NCBI GenBank assembly: GCA_016302965.1
Contig: JAEDMP010000042.1
Coordinates: 1 to 19,981, forward strand
Origin: Bacteroidaceae bacterium
GTDB lineage: Bacteria > Bacteroidota > Bacteroidia > Bacteroidales > Bacteroidaceae
Reading direction: 5' to 3'
Length of the DNA: 19,981 nt
The translations under genes were made by a program, and so were the position numbers. This document shows positions 7,901 through 14,824 of the stretch, in pieces (position 1 is the first letter of the stretch; every line of letters starts with the position of its first letter). Under the pieces are notes generated by a model, which saw nothing but the letters and a program-made list of their open reading frames with translations, was not told the origin of the DNA and did not search any database.

Positions 7901-8588
7901 GAAGTTTGACAACCCGCAACTCTGGTCGCTCTCGCTGAGCGGCAACGAGCTGACCGAGGTGGACTTCAGCAAGGCCAAGAGCCTCTACCAGCTGAGCCTC
8001 GACTACAACAAACTGAGCCGTCTCGACGTGTCGAAACTGAAGGAACTGGCCGTGCTCTTTGTCGACCACAACCGCTTCACCTTCAGCACCCTCCCCGTGA
8101 ACAAGGGATATGCCCTCTACACCTACGCCAACCAAGACTATGTGGAGATTGAGGCCCATAACGGCATCGTCGACCTCTCCTCTGAGGCCAACATCTATGG
8201 TATCGACACCGAATACCGCTGGTTCGTAGACGCTCCCTTTATCAACGAGAACGGTGAACTCGACGGCGAGGAGCTGTTTGTGGATGTGGAGTATAGCGTG
8301 AGCGGAGGTATCACCACCTTCCTCCGTCCCGAGGAGAACGTGATGTGTGTGATGACCAACTCCAACTTCCCCGATCTCTATCTCTGCACCACCTTCATCG
8401 ATGTAGACGAGACCTCGCTGGGCATCGAACAGACAACCGCCACAACCCTCAACGAGGGAGGCATCCTGTATACCATCGACGGCAAACAGGTGAAGCACCT
8501 CCAGAAGGGCGAGAGCCTCGAGGGCGTGAAGCCGGGTCTCTACCTCATCAAACGGGGTGACAAGACCGAGAAGAGAGTCATCAGATAA
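4953..8588 (+). CDS. Large secreted leucine-rich-repeat protein with three repeated modules
   Basis: A 1211-aa exported protein. A signal peptide ends near residue 28 (FLTLPIQA); Met11 is a possible alternative start. The body consists of three modules. Each begins with a beta-rich segment (about 40-115, 465-545, 820-885; modules 2 and 3 share a V/I-D-x-x-G-D-G motif at 505-510 and 844-850). Each then has leucine-rich repeats of the short bacterial kind, such as LNLSHNQLTEL (about 125-350, 546-713, 890-1045). Each closes with an F-x-(T/S)-LP turn (350-354, 713-717, 1043-1048) and an Ig-like beta domain containing a DLS motif. The C-terminus from about 1165 (ILYTIDGKQV ... GLYLIKRGDKTEKRVIR) is a T9SS type A-like sorting domain. 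LRR surface proteins usually bind protein or glycan partners; the ligand here is unknown. It follows the S8 protease by 53 nt, suggesting one operon. No catalytic motif was seen. Confidence 0.88.
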   Translation: MKTYLTNIKRMRHAALLLLAFLTLPIQAADDDLGTPIATFHTLAYESQGAENVINILFGATETGHSIIVDDGNTRQTLELQVATIDSESGNWSGSVATCTVSKEGWVKVYGNAEVINLINASGCKIDRADLSQLTTLNILDMSHNELKALNLEGLMRMQALYLNDNPFSETPLLVGSDKEGMLILDIGQVGQLDPSFTLKDYPALRSFDAWYCQQLYKVEPEGCPNLQRLSIDTTPVQELDVTKNPLLQTLNISETAIQDIDLSQNAKLRELYCDHSGSGTDRKLKTIDLSHNPYLIRLFASGNLFESIDLSKNIYLTDIFLNYNQLSAIDLSQHQYIINLMLRNNNLDFATLPLPQDVWTQYDYMQRPMPVAKSYAVGATIDLSKRVLREGYTTTMALYRTSDSDPSALTALDESYYRYENGVITLLKETAGDSIYVAFACDAFPALTLDGMPLKTEKFVVKTAEDFNKAALALSFIPANATGAVAFGVGMQGASEETPKTLGVDFGDGVMHDFRITSEKLTNETVNVNAANSNGPISLYIAGDDQLTALSINGTALTDINLSAAKQLKQLYLNDTRMKSIDLGWNRALEVLELTGNDFDSLNIRGANDAFQKNLLQDINLSNNQLNKVTLNDNYTIHHLNLSHNQLTELSFKDGDMMESINVADNQLERIELSYCTILKKLDISNNRIVSIVMPEEHQLQSLHCENNTLSFTSLPQLEGVADYVYAPQSQVTIATQGPGADLSAHNLNKQTVYTWKTTDGETLTDGTDYTVTDGRTRFQPSTFGKKLYCEMTHETFSQLTLSTSAIESMDLPAYELGRFTMTADSAAVLVLRTAGDPINIGIDWQGDGTDYEQFTVTNEACRFDVKGRTGATARICAYSETPGLTVFSLNKLPLSQADFSKMTELVMLSVNNAGLSNITLPQSKELSEMSLDGNRFSQLDLTQYEKLYYLMLNNNEFKTFDASLYPNLGLLGLGGNRLTDVKFDNPQLWSLSLSGNELTEVDFSKAKSLYQLSLDYNKLSRLDVSKLKELAVLFVDHNRFTFSTLPVNKGYALYTYANQDYVEIEAHNGIVDLSSEANIYGIDTEYRWFVDAPFINENGELDGEELFVDVEYSVSGGITTFLRPEENVMCVMTNSNFPDLYLCTTFIDVDETSLGIEQTTATTLNEGGILYTIDGKQVKHLQKGESLEGVKPGLYLIKRGDKTEKRVIR

Positions 8589-8600
8589 TCCACTTTCCCC

Positions 8601-8635
8601 GTGGCCGGTGCCGCCAACGGCTGTGCATCGGCCAC
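8601..8635 (+). promoter_or_regulatory. Nested GC-rich hairpin between the LRR gene and aroB
   Basis: GTGGCCG (8601-8607) is the exact reverse complement of CGGCCAC (8629-8635). Inside it GCCG-CCAA-CGGC can form a second stem (about 8610-8621). It lies 12 nt after the LRR stop and 31 nt before the aroB ATG. No T-tract follows, so it is a weak terminator candidate or an RNA structure that sets relative expression of aroB. Confidence 0.5.
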
Positions 8636-8666
8636 CAGGGAAACACAATCCGAAAAGCATAACAGG

Positions 8667-9716
8667 ATGGACAAACAGAAAATCATCATCTCCAACAACC
8701 TGACGGCGGCGCTTCAACAGGCACTGGCAGGTTGTCCGCACGACAAACTCTTCGTGCTGCTCGACACCACCACCGAGCGACTCTGCTGGCCGCTAATGCG
8801 CGACCTCGACTGCATGGCAGGCGCACAGACCATCACCATCGGTGACACAGACACCCACAAGACCATCGAGTCGCTGGGACAGGTATGGACCGCACTCGGA
8901 CAGGGTGGTGCCACACGACACTCGCTGCTGGTGAACGTGGGCGGCGGCATGGTGACCGACCTGGGCGGTTTTGCCGCCTCTACATTCAAGCGGGGCATCC
9001 GCTTCATCAATATCCCCACCACCCTGCTGGCCATGGTTGACGCCTCGGTAGGCGGCAAGACGGGTATCAACTGGAACGGGTTGAAGAACGAGATTGGCGT
9101 GTTCAACAATGCCAACTACGTAATCCTCGACACCCTCTTCCTGAAAACCATGGATGCCGCCAACCTCTGCTCGGGCTATGCCGAGATGCTGAAACACGGC
9201 CTCATCAACAATAGCGCGATGTGGAGCCAGCTGATGCGCTTCGATATTGCCCAGCCTCAGCTGGACACGCTGCGACAGATGGTGGCCGACTCAGTGGCCG
9301 TGAAAGAGCGTATCGTGGAGGATGACCCCACCGAGAAGGGCATCCGCAAGGCCCTGAACCTGGGCCATACCTTCGGCCATGCCTTCGAGTCGTTTGCCCT
9401 CAGCCACCAGCCGGTGCTGCACGGTTATGCCGTGGCCTACGGTATCATCTGCGAACTGTATCTGAGTGCGAAGAAAACGGGATTCCCCACCGAGGTGCTC
9501 CACCAGACCGTGAGGTATATCCGCGCGCATTACGGGCAACTGGCCTTCACCTGCGACGATTATGACACGCTGGTGGAACTGATGACCCACGACAAGAAGA
9601 ACAAGAACGGTATCATCAACTTCACCCTGCTGGGTGGCATCGGTGACATCCGCATCAACCAGACTGCCACCATCGACGAAATCAAGGAAGCCCTCGACTA
9701 TTTCCGCGAGGGCTGA
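8667..9716 (+). CDS. aroB: 3-dehydroquinate synthase
   Basis: A 349-aa enzyme, close to the usual length of about 350-360. It converts DAHP to 3-dehydroquinate in the cytoplasm, the second step of the shikimate pathway, using NAD and a divalent metal. The NAD/substrate core is clear: GGGMVTDLGGFAASTFKRG (93-110) and the strongly conserved INIPTTLLAMVDASVGGKTG (114-133). Metal ligands are Glu173 in GYAEMLKHGLI, His234 in NLGHTFGHAFE and His252 in VLHGYAVAYGI. The GTG at 8601 would extend the frame by 22 residues, but that stretch lies in a hairpin and is not AroB-like, so ATG 8667 is preferred. No Bacteroidetes promoter was found in the 78-nt gap, so it may depend on read-through from the LRR gene. 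It converges on the men genes, whose MenF consumes chorismate. Confidence 0.97.
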   Translation: MDKQKIIISNNLTAALQQALAGCPHDKLFVLLDTTTERLCWPLMRDLDCMAGAQTITIGDTDTHKTIESLGQVWTALGQGGATRHSLLVNVGGGMVTDLGGFAASTFKRGIRFINIPTTLLAMVDASVGGKTGINWNGLKNEIGVFNNANYVILDTLFLKTMDAANLCSGYAEMLKHGLINNSAMWSQLMRFDIAQPQLDTLRQMVADSVAVKERIVEDDPTEKGIRKALNLGHTFGHAFESFALSHQPVLHGYAVAYGIICELYLSAKKTGFPTEVLHQTVRYIRAHYGQLAFTCDDYDTLVELMTHDKKNKNGIINFTLLGGIGDIRINQTATIDEIKEALDYFREG

Positions 9717-9730
9717 ACAGATCTTCCCAC

Positions 9731-9773
9731 AACGACAACAGGCCGTGAGCACTGCTCACGGCCTGTTGTCGTT
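9731..9773. terminator. Perfect 20-bp-stem bidirectional terminator between aroB and menE
   Basis: The arm at 9731-9750 (AACGACAACAGGCCGTGAGC) is the exact reverse complement of 9754-9773, with a 3-nt ACT centre. It begins 15 nt after the aroB stop. The other arm contains the menE stop codon and the codons for its last five residues (NDNRP), so the terminator is partly coding. Long T-tracts are lacking; the stem itself is very strong. Confidence 0.85.
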
Positions 9774-10796
9774 AGAAGCCATGGCTTCGGCCTTGGCCCG
9801 GGCGGGTTTGCCCGTTTCGGTCATCGGAAGAGAGGGAACCGTGATGACGCGGCGGGGTTGCCAGTAGCGGGGCAAGACACGACGGCAGACGGTCAGCAAC
9901 TGTTCCTCACGCCGGCTCTCCGCCTTCCCGTCCATCGGCACTGCCTTGGCCTCACGCTCGACCATGAGCACCACCCGCTCGCCCAATCGCTCATCGGCTT
10001 GACGCGTGATGAGAAACGGACAGGAGAGATGGGGACGCAACAGGCGTTCCACCTCTTCGATCTGTATCTTGATGCCACCACTGTCGATGACATTATCCAC
10101 TCTGCCCAGGATGCGGAAACGGATGCCATCGGCATGCATCTCCACCCGGTCGTGGGTCTGCAGGGGAACGGCACAGACAGCAGGTGCCTCGATGGCGAGA
10201 CAGCCATCCTCAGACTGCCACACACGGACTCCCTCCAAGGGCTGGTACCAGTGACTGCGCCCGGCCCCATTCACGCGCCGCAAGGCGATATGTGAGAGGG
10301 TCTCAGTCATGCCGTAACTGCTCCAGACGGCATGGGGAAAATCCTGCAGGCGCTGCTCCAAAGCCTCATCGATGGCACCTCCGCCTATCAGCAGGTGGCG
10401 CACTTGGCGGAGCAGTGCCCGCTCTTCCGGATGCTCAAGACTATGATAGACCTGCAGGGGCACCATCGCCACGAAATCAAGTGACAACGGCGATGGGCTA
10501 CCGGCAGCCACCAACGAGCGCAACGGACGGGACGAAGGAGGGACGGTAATCAGCCGGAGCCCCCGCTCCCGTGCCCGAACCACCATCATCTTACCCGCGA
10601 TATAATCGAGCGACATGCAGAGCAGAGCCGTATCGCCGGGCTGCAGTCCCAGAAAATCGCAGGTCATACGTGCGGAAGCCCGCATCCGGCTTTTCTCTAC
10701 CTGCATCCGCTTGGGCTCCCCGGTAGAACCGCTGGTCTGTACGCTGATGGTCGGGCTATCGTTCTCCCACTCCTTCAGAAACTCCCCGTTATCCAT
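9756..10796 (-). CDS. menE: o-succinylbenzoate-CoA ligase (MenE)
   Basis: A 346-aa member of the ANL adenylate-forming family that activates o-succinylbenzoate to its CoA thioester with ATP. The ATP-binding loop TSGSTGEPKR (21-30) occurs almost at the N-terminus, so the large N-terminal subdomain of longer MenE proteins (450-490 aa) is reduced. Short MenE proteins of this kind are typical of Bacteroidota. Further ANL motifs are YGMTETLSHIALR, the hinge segment ILGRVDNVIDSGGIKI, and the C-terminal catalytic lysine Lys330 in MTETGKPAR. The gene starts 3 nt after the menC stop, so the two are co-transcribed and probably translationally coupled. Its 3' end runs into the shared terminator with aroB. 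Confidence 0.95.
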   Translation of the reverse strand: MDNGEFLKEWENDSPTISVQTSGSTGEPKRMQVEKSRMRASARMTCDFLGLQPGDTALLCMSLDYIAGKMMVVRARERGLRLITVPPSSRPLRSLVAAGSPSPLSLDFVAMVPLQVYHSLEHPEERALLRQVRHLLIGGGAIDEALEQRLQDFPHAVWSSYGMTETLSHIALRRVNGAGRSHWYQPLEGVRVWQSEDGCLAIEAPAVCAVPLQTHDRVEMHADGIRFRILGRVDNVIDSGGIKIQIEEVERLLRPHLSCPFLITRQADERLGERVVLMVEREAKAVPMDGKAESRREEQLLTVCRRVLPRYWQPRRVITVPSLPMTETGKPARAKAEAMASNDNRP

Positions 10797-10799
10797 AGG

Positions 10800-11840
10800 C
10801 TATTCATGTGCTGGGTGTCTCCAGAGTTGTTCTCCCTCGATACGAAGGCAGCTCTCGACATTATCGGTGAAGAGCTGGCCGGTGCCTAGTCCCTGTGCGA
10901 TGCGCTGACGGGGATAGACATCGGCAGCCAACTGGGCCACGGCATCCAGTCCGATGTTCGACTCCAGGGCTGAGGTGATCCACGAACCGATATCCATGCT
11001 CCGTGCGATGTCCACCCACTCTCTCACTCCGCTCATGCCGCCATGCAGCGAGGGTTTGAGTACGATATAGGCCGGTTTGATGATGTTGAGCAACTGTCGC
11101 TTCATGTCGGGCAGATTCACCCCGATAAGTTCCTCGTCGAGGGCAATGGGCAGTGGTGACTCGCGGCAGAGTTGCGCCATATACGACCATTGCCGGGCCT
11201 GGATGGGTTGCTCGATGGAGTGGATGGCATATTGGGAGAGCAGTTCGAGTTTGTAGAGCGCCTCGTCACGGCTGAAGGCACCGTTGGCATCCACCCTCAG
11301 CTCCACCTCACGCCGCGAAAAGCGGTCGCGGATGCGCTTCACCAGTTCCAGTTCCTGCTCAAAGGCAATGGCACCGATCTTCAGTTTCACGCAGTGGAAG
11401 CCCTGTTCGAGTTTGTCTTCGATGCGCTGCAGCATCTCCTCGTAGTTGCCCATCCACACCAGTCCGTTGATGGTGATGCCCTCTTCGCCACGGGCAAAGG
11501 GGGTGTCGAAGATCACGTCTCCATGCTGACAGTGGAGCCAAGCGGTCTCCAGACCGAAGAGCATGGAGGGATAGGGGCGCATCAGCTCATAGTCGATGGT
11601 GCCCTCCTGCTCGAAGCGGTCGCAGAGGGCACGCAGGGTCTTCTCGTATTCGGGAATGGCATCACAGCTCAGGTCGGGCAGCGGGGCACACTCGCCTACC
11701 CCGCAGCGTTGCGGGTCGGTTGTAGAACGGAGGCGTAGCAGCCACGACTGTCTCTCGGTATAGACCCCGCGCGAGGTGCCTGCCGGCAGGCGGAAATGGA
11801 AGGTGCGGGGTTCTATCTGAATCTCATATTTCTTCATCAT
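10800..11840 (-). CDS. menC: o-succinylbenzoate synthase (MenC)
   Basis: A 346-aa enolase-superfamily enzyme that dehydrates SHCHC to o-succinylbenzoate. The catalytic set is complete: the Lys152-x-Lys154 pair in CVKLKIG, metal ligands Asp184 (RVDANGAF), Glu210 (SIEQPI) and Asp235 (ALDEELIG), and the opposite Lys262 in VLKPSLHGG. Two consecutive ATG codons (11838-11840 and 11835-11837) could serve as start. It forms a two-gene unit with menE. Upstream lies the terminator of the inserted secreted-protein gene, and no TAnnTTTG box is evident in the intervening 50 nt. Expression of menCE therefore needs a weak promoter or read-through. Confidence 0.96.
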   Translation of the reverse strand: MMKKYEIQIEPRTFHFRLPAGTSRGVYTERQSWLLRLRSTTDPQRCGVGECAPLPDLSCDAIPEYEKTLRALCDRFEQEGTIDYELMRPYPSMLFGLETAWLHCQHGDVIFDTPFARGEEGITINGLVWMGNYEEMLQRIEDKLEQGFHCVKLKIGAIAFEQELELVKRIRDRFSRREVELRVDANGAFSRDEALYKLELLSQYAIHSIEQPIQARQWSYMAQLCRESPLPIALDEELIGVNLPDMKRQLLNIIKPAYIVLKPSLHGGMSGVREWVDIARSMDIGSWITSALESNIGLDAVAQLAADVYPRQRIAQGLGTGQLFTDNVESCLRIEGEQLWRHPAHE

Positions 11841-11881
11841 GATCTGTATAGGTTTATTTTCTTAACGCAGAAAAACACAAA

Positions 11882-11918
11882 AAATTGCCCGCCAAGCAGG
11901 AAAGCTGGCAGGCAATTT
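11882..11918 (-). terminator. Rho-independent terminator of the 856-aa secreted-protein gene
   Basis: AAATTGCC (11882-11889) pairs with GGCAATTT (11911-11918), and the inner GCCA/GC pairs with GC/TGGC across a mismatch and a bulged A. On the minus strand the stem is followed by TTTTGTGTTTTT. It lies 37 nt after the stop of the gene at 11956-14526 and 42 nt before the menC start. Confidence 0.85.
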
Positions 11919-11955
11919 CAATAAGTTATTCAAGTTTCTGTCGGTATCATCCGGC

Positions 11956-14526
11956 TTATTTCGTCACCTTCAGGGCACTCACCTGACCATTCTTCTCAAC
12001 GAGAATCATGTAGCTGCCCTTGGCCAGACGGTTCAGGTCGACGCTCTCGGTCTGCTCTTCCTTCATGCGGAGTTCACCGTTGATGGCAAAGACGCTCACG
12101 TTGGCCTTGTCCTGCAGACTGAGACGGCTGTTGGCATAGCTGATCTGCAGACCCTCGGCAGTGGTGGTGCTGCTGATGCCGGTGGCAATCAGCTTGTCCA
12201 GATCGCTGACGGTGACAGTCACCGTGTCAGAGAGGGCCTTGCCGTAAGCATAGCGAGTGAGCACATACACATTGGTAGTGGTGTAGATGCTGGCCTCCAG
12301 TGAGGTGCAGTTGGGATCCTGGCTTTCTGATTCAGCGGCCTGTGCTTTGTTGAGCATCAGACTGTTGCTGATAAACTGATACTCCTCGGGATATTCAGGA
12401 TTGGTCCAAGAGAAGGTACCATACTTCTCGGTGGAGGCAGTGAGACCAGAGCCCACCTTTTCCTTACGTGCAGAGGTGAGGGCGAGGTCCTTCACGGCGG
12501 GCAGGTCCAGATCCATGATTACCTCGGAAGGAGCCGGGATGAGGTAGCCGGTCAGACTGCTTGGATTGTTCACGTCGCCAGTCATCGGCTGTACGAAATA
12601 GTCGTGGGTACCGTTGTATACGTGGGCATCCCTATATTCGAGATAAGGCATGCCGAAGTCTTCTGGCTTGACATACACTTCCATCACGCTGACGGTGTCG
12701 ATGGGCTGTCCGTCGCGATAGATGGCGAGCAGCAGGTTTTCGTTCTCATAGGCGAGTTCAGGTATCGACATGTTCAGTACGGTCGTATTGAGGGACTCTG
12801 CATCCTTGTAGGCCACAACGTCCATCGCTGTAGGAGCGGGATCGTCGCCAAACTCCTGATACTCCGACATGTAAGGTATACCCTGCTGATACCAAGAGGT
12901 TCCTTTATCCGTTGAGGTGTATTCGGTGGCCATCACCTTGTCGGGGTTATTATCCACCATGGTGTACTCAATCTTGAATTCAGGAGCAGGCTGTCCATCC
13001 TTGTCAAACTGGTAGCGGGTATAGCGAACGAGGAAGTTGTCTTCGTAGGTCCACTCCTCACGCTGTACCGTCAGGGGCATCATATCGCCATATTCCTCAT
13101 CGATGGTGCAGGTCTGCTTCTCGGCGACGGTGAGGTTGAGGTTATCGTCATAGGTGTAGAGCATGTTGTAGTTGTAGCTGGAGTAAGCACCCTCTGAGGT
13201 CACGGCACCGGGTTTGCCGGGAGCGACATAGTCGAAGTACTCATAGGTGCGGCTCCATTTGCCCGTATTGGCATTGGTAACCACCTCGGTGGCCACATTG
13301 CCCTCTGCGTCATAAGTGTAGGTATGGAGATAGCTTCCATCGTTCATCGTAGCCATCTGGCCAGCCTCGTTATAGGTATAGGTGGCATTGCCGGAGTAGC
13401 TGGGTTTCATCGCGTAGTCGCCGAAGTCGTAGAGTCCGTACTGGTACACCTTGGTATCGGTCAACTGATCGTTGTCATTGAAAGCATTTTTGGTGTAGTA
13501 CATGATTTGGTAGTCGGCAATCGTACCGTTGGTGTTATAGGTACGTCCGAATTTTGACACGCGAGCCACCTGGTAGTTGTAGTTGTAGAAGTAGTACTCC
13601 TTCTTCATATCCTTGTCTCTCGGAGCGGTACCCATCAGGTCACCATACCAGGTCTTGCTCACAAGCAGACGGGTAACGGGTTTGGGTTTGTCGGCAGTGG
13701 AAGGAGTGGCATCCTCGGTTGACTTGGAGTAGGTGATGCCAATCAGATTGCTCTTCAGATTACCCACTTTGGTGATGGTCTTGGCAGTCAGGTCGGCTGC
13801 AAACAATTGTTCGTATGTCAGATAATAGAGGGTGTTGCCGTCGGCAGAGAGCAGGGCACTATTCAAGTTCGTACTCTTGCATATGGTCTGGCTATCCATG
13901 AGAAAATCAGTTTTCTCATAGGTGGAGGTGCTGATATACCAAATACGGGGAGAAGTCTGCAAAGAGGAATTGCGTCCATTGTAAACCAGATAAATACCTC
14001 CCTTACCGTCAGCTGCCAATGCCTTCACATCCTTCTTGTCATAGGTGGCCAACTTGGTGATATTACCATTGTTAGGATTGATGGAGTAGAGAGCGGTAAA
14101 CCAGTTCTCCTCTTCATCGTAGGTCATCTCGGCTCCATAGAGTGTGCCGGTGGACTCGTCATAGCAGAGAGCGGTCATTCTGTCACCAGGGGTGCCAATT
14201 TTGTAGGTAGCGATGTTCACCACTTTACCCGTCGTGAAGTTGACAGAATAGAGTCCAAAAGCATAAGTATTGGGATCATAGCCAAGGGCATAATACTTAT
14301 TGCCAACAGCCGTACCGGCAACCGGCTCTTCTATCCCCAGTTCTTCGATACTCTTGGTCAGTGCGGTTGGTGTCTCTCCATTGACGGCATCCAAATCAAC
14401 CTCAGCCACAGAGGTGCCCATACTGGAGTAGTTTAATCCATAGATTTTTGTCTCAGCCTGAACGAGGCTTGTCACTCCGAACAGGAGCAAGCAGGTCATG
14501 ACTGCATGGAGTAATGTTTGTTTCAT
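11956..14526 (-). CDS. Large secreted protein: N-terminal beta-propeller-like, YD-like middle, C-terminal sorting domain
   Basis: An 856-aa exported protein of unknown function. A signal peptide (MKQTLLHAVMTCLLLFGV...) is probably cleaved after VQA at about 24. Residues about 27-290 contain repeated blade-like strands (YALGYDPNTYAFGLYSVN, LYGAEMTYDEEENWFTALYSIN, LLSADGNTLYYLTYEQLFAADL), which suggests a beta-propeller. Residues about 310-550 hold aromatic YD/RHS-like strands such as ATYTYNEAGQMATMND and HTYTYDAEGNVATEV. About 680-790 looks like an Ig/Fn3-type beta domain. The tail (about 795-856), ending LAKGSYMILVEKNGQVSALKVTK, is T9SS type A-like. It carries its own promoter, leader hairpin and terminator and separates menB from menC, so it has no obvious link to menaquinone synthesis. 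No catalytic motif was recognised. Confidence 0.85.
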   Translation of the reverse strand: MKQTLLHAVMTCLLLFGVTSLVQAETKIYGLNYSSMGTSVAEVDLDAVNGETPTALTKSIEELGIEEPVAGTAVGNKYYALGYDPNTYAFGLYSVNFTTGKVVNIATYKIGTPGDRMTALCYDESTGTLYGAEMTYDEEENWFTALYSINPNNGNITKLATYDKKDVKALAADGKGGIYLVYNGRNSSLQTSPRIWYISTSTYEKTDFLMDSQTICKSTNLNSALLSADGNTLYYLTYEQLFAADLTAKTITKVGNLKSNLIGITYSKSTEDATPSTADKPKPVTRLLVSKTWYGDLMGTAPRDKDMKKEYYFYNYNYQVARVSKFGRTYNTNGTIADYQIMYYTKNAFNDNDQLTDTKVYQYGLYDFGDYAMKPSYSGNATYTYNEAGQMATMNDGSYLHTYTYDAEGNVATEVVTNANTGKWSRTYEYFDYVAPGKPGAVTSEGAYSSYNYNMLYTYDDNLNLTVAEKQTCTIDEEYGDMMPLTVQREEWTYEDNFLVRYTRYQFDKDGQPAPEFKIEYTMVDNNPDKVMATEYTSTDKGTSWYQQGIPYMSEYQEFGDDPAPTAMDVVAYKDAESLNTTVLNMSIPELAYENENLLLAIYRDGQPIDTVSVMEVYVKPEDFGMPYLEYRDAHVYNGTHDYFVQPMTGDVNNPSSLTGYLIPAPSEVIMDLDLPAVKDLALTSARKEKVGSGLTASTEKYGTFSWTNPEYPEEYQFISNSLMLNKAQAAESESQDPNCTSLEASIYTTTNVYVLTRYAYGKALSDTVTVTVSDLDKLIATGISSTTTAEGLQISYANSRLSLQDKANVSVFAINGELRMKEEQTESVDLNRLAKGSYMILVEKNGQVSALKVTK

Positions 14527-14621
14527 AATCGATTGTTTTATTATTAAGTAATGTAAATATTCTGATGTGGGTATGAAATCCTGGGTTTAAGAAGGGTATA
14601 TTGCTTGGGCTAAATAGTCCA

Positions 14622-14643
14622 TAACGCTGTTTCTAACGCTGTT
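14622..14643. repeat. Short direct repeat in the leader of the secreted-protein gene
   Basis: TAACGCTGTT occurs at 14622-14631 and 14634-14643, with a 12-bp period. It lies just downstream of the large hairpin in the predicted 5' leader (minus-strand transcript) and could be a protein- or RNA-binding site, or chance. Confidence 0.6.
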
Positions 14644-14654
14644 GACAACGTCAT

Positions 14655-14700
14655 GCAGCGCACAGCATCGACGAAAGCTCTTCGTCATGCTCTGCGCTGC
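14655..14700 (-). promoter_or_regulatory. Strong hairpin at the promoter/start region of the secreted-protein gene
   Basis: GCAGCGCA (14655-14662) pairs with TGCGCTGC (14693-14700), AGCAT (14664-14668) with ATGCT (14687-14691), and GACGAA (14670-14675) with TTCGTC (14681-14686). The loop is five bases, with one mismatch and one bulge. The outer base coincides with the last base of the predicted -7 box. It may be a 5' mRNA stem or a DNA-level operator. GC-rich composition sets it apart from the AT-rich surroundings. Confidence 0.75.
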
Positions 14701-14731
14701 AAAAGTAACCATTATTTTGTTAATAAACGAA
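14700..14731 (-). promoter_or_regulatory. Probable Bacteroidetes-type promoter for the secreted-protein gene
   Basis: On the minus strand TACTTTTG (14700-14707) matches the -7 consensus TAnnTTTG. Exactly 20 nt upstream is TTCG (14728-14731), one mismatch from the -33 TTTG. It predicts a leader of about 165 nt before the ATG at 14526. Confidence 0.6.
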
Positions 14732-14802
14732 TAATTGGCCGGATATTTTTCAAAATATCACAAAATGTCGCGATTTTCAGACAAATTGACACCTGTCATG
14801 CC

Positions 14803-14824
14803 AAAAAAAATGAAGGAACCTTCA
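14803..14824 (-). terminator. Terminator at the end of the menI-F-D-B operon
   Basis: The 14-base palindrome at 14811-14824 (TGAAGG-AA-CCTTCA on the plus strand) is followed, in the minus-strand direction, by eight T residues (14803-14810). The menB stop codon TGA is the first part of the stem. The stem is short, so termination may be partial. Confidence 0.65.

Noticed and set aside
8601..8666. GTG at 8601 as an upstream start of aroB
   Set aside because: The extra 22 residues are encoded by the hairpin region and are unlike AroB N-termini. ATG 8667 gives the normal length.
7095..8741. 548-codon open frame on the minus strand opposite the LRR gene
   Set aside because: It is antisense to a clear secreted LRR protein, has a low-complexity Val/Glu/His/Gly composition and no recognisable domain. 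Long antisense frames are common opposite GC-rich repetitive genes.
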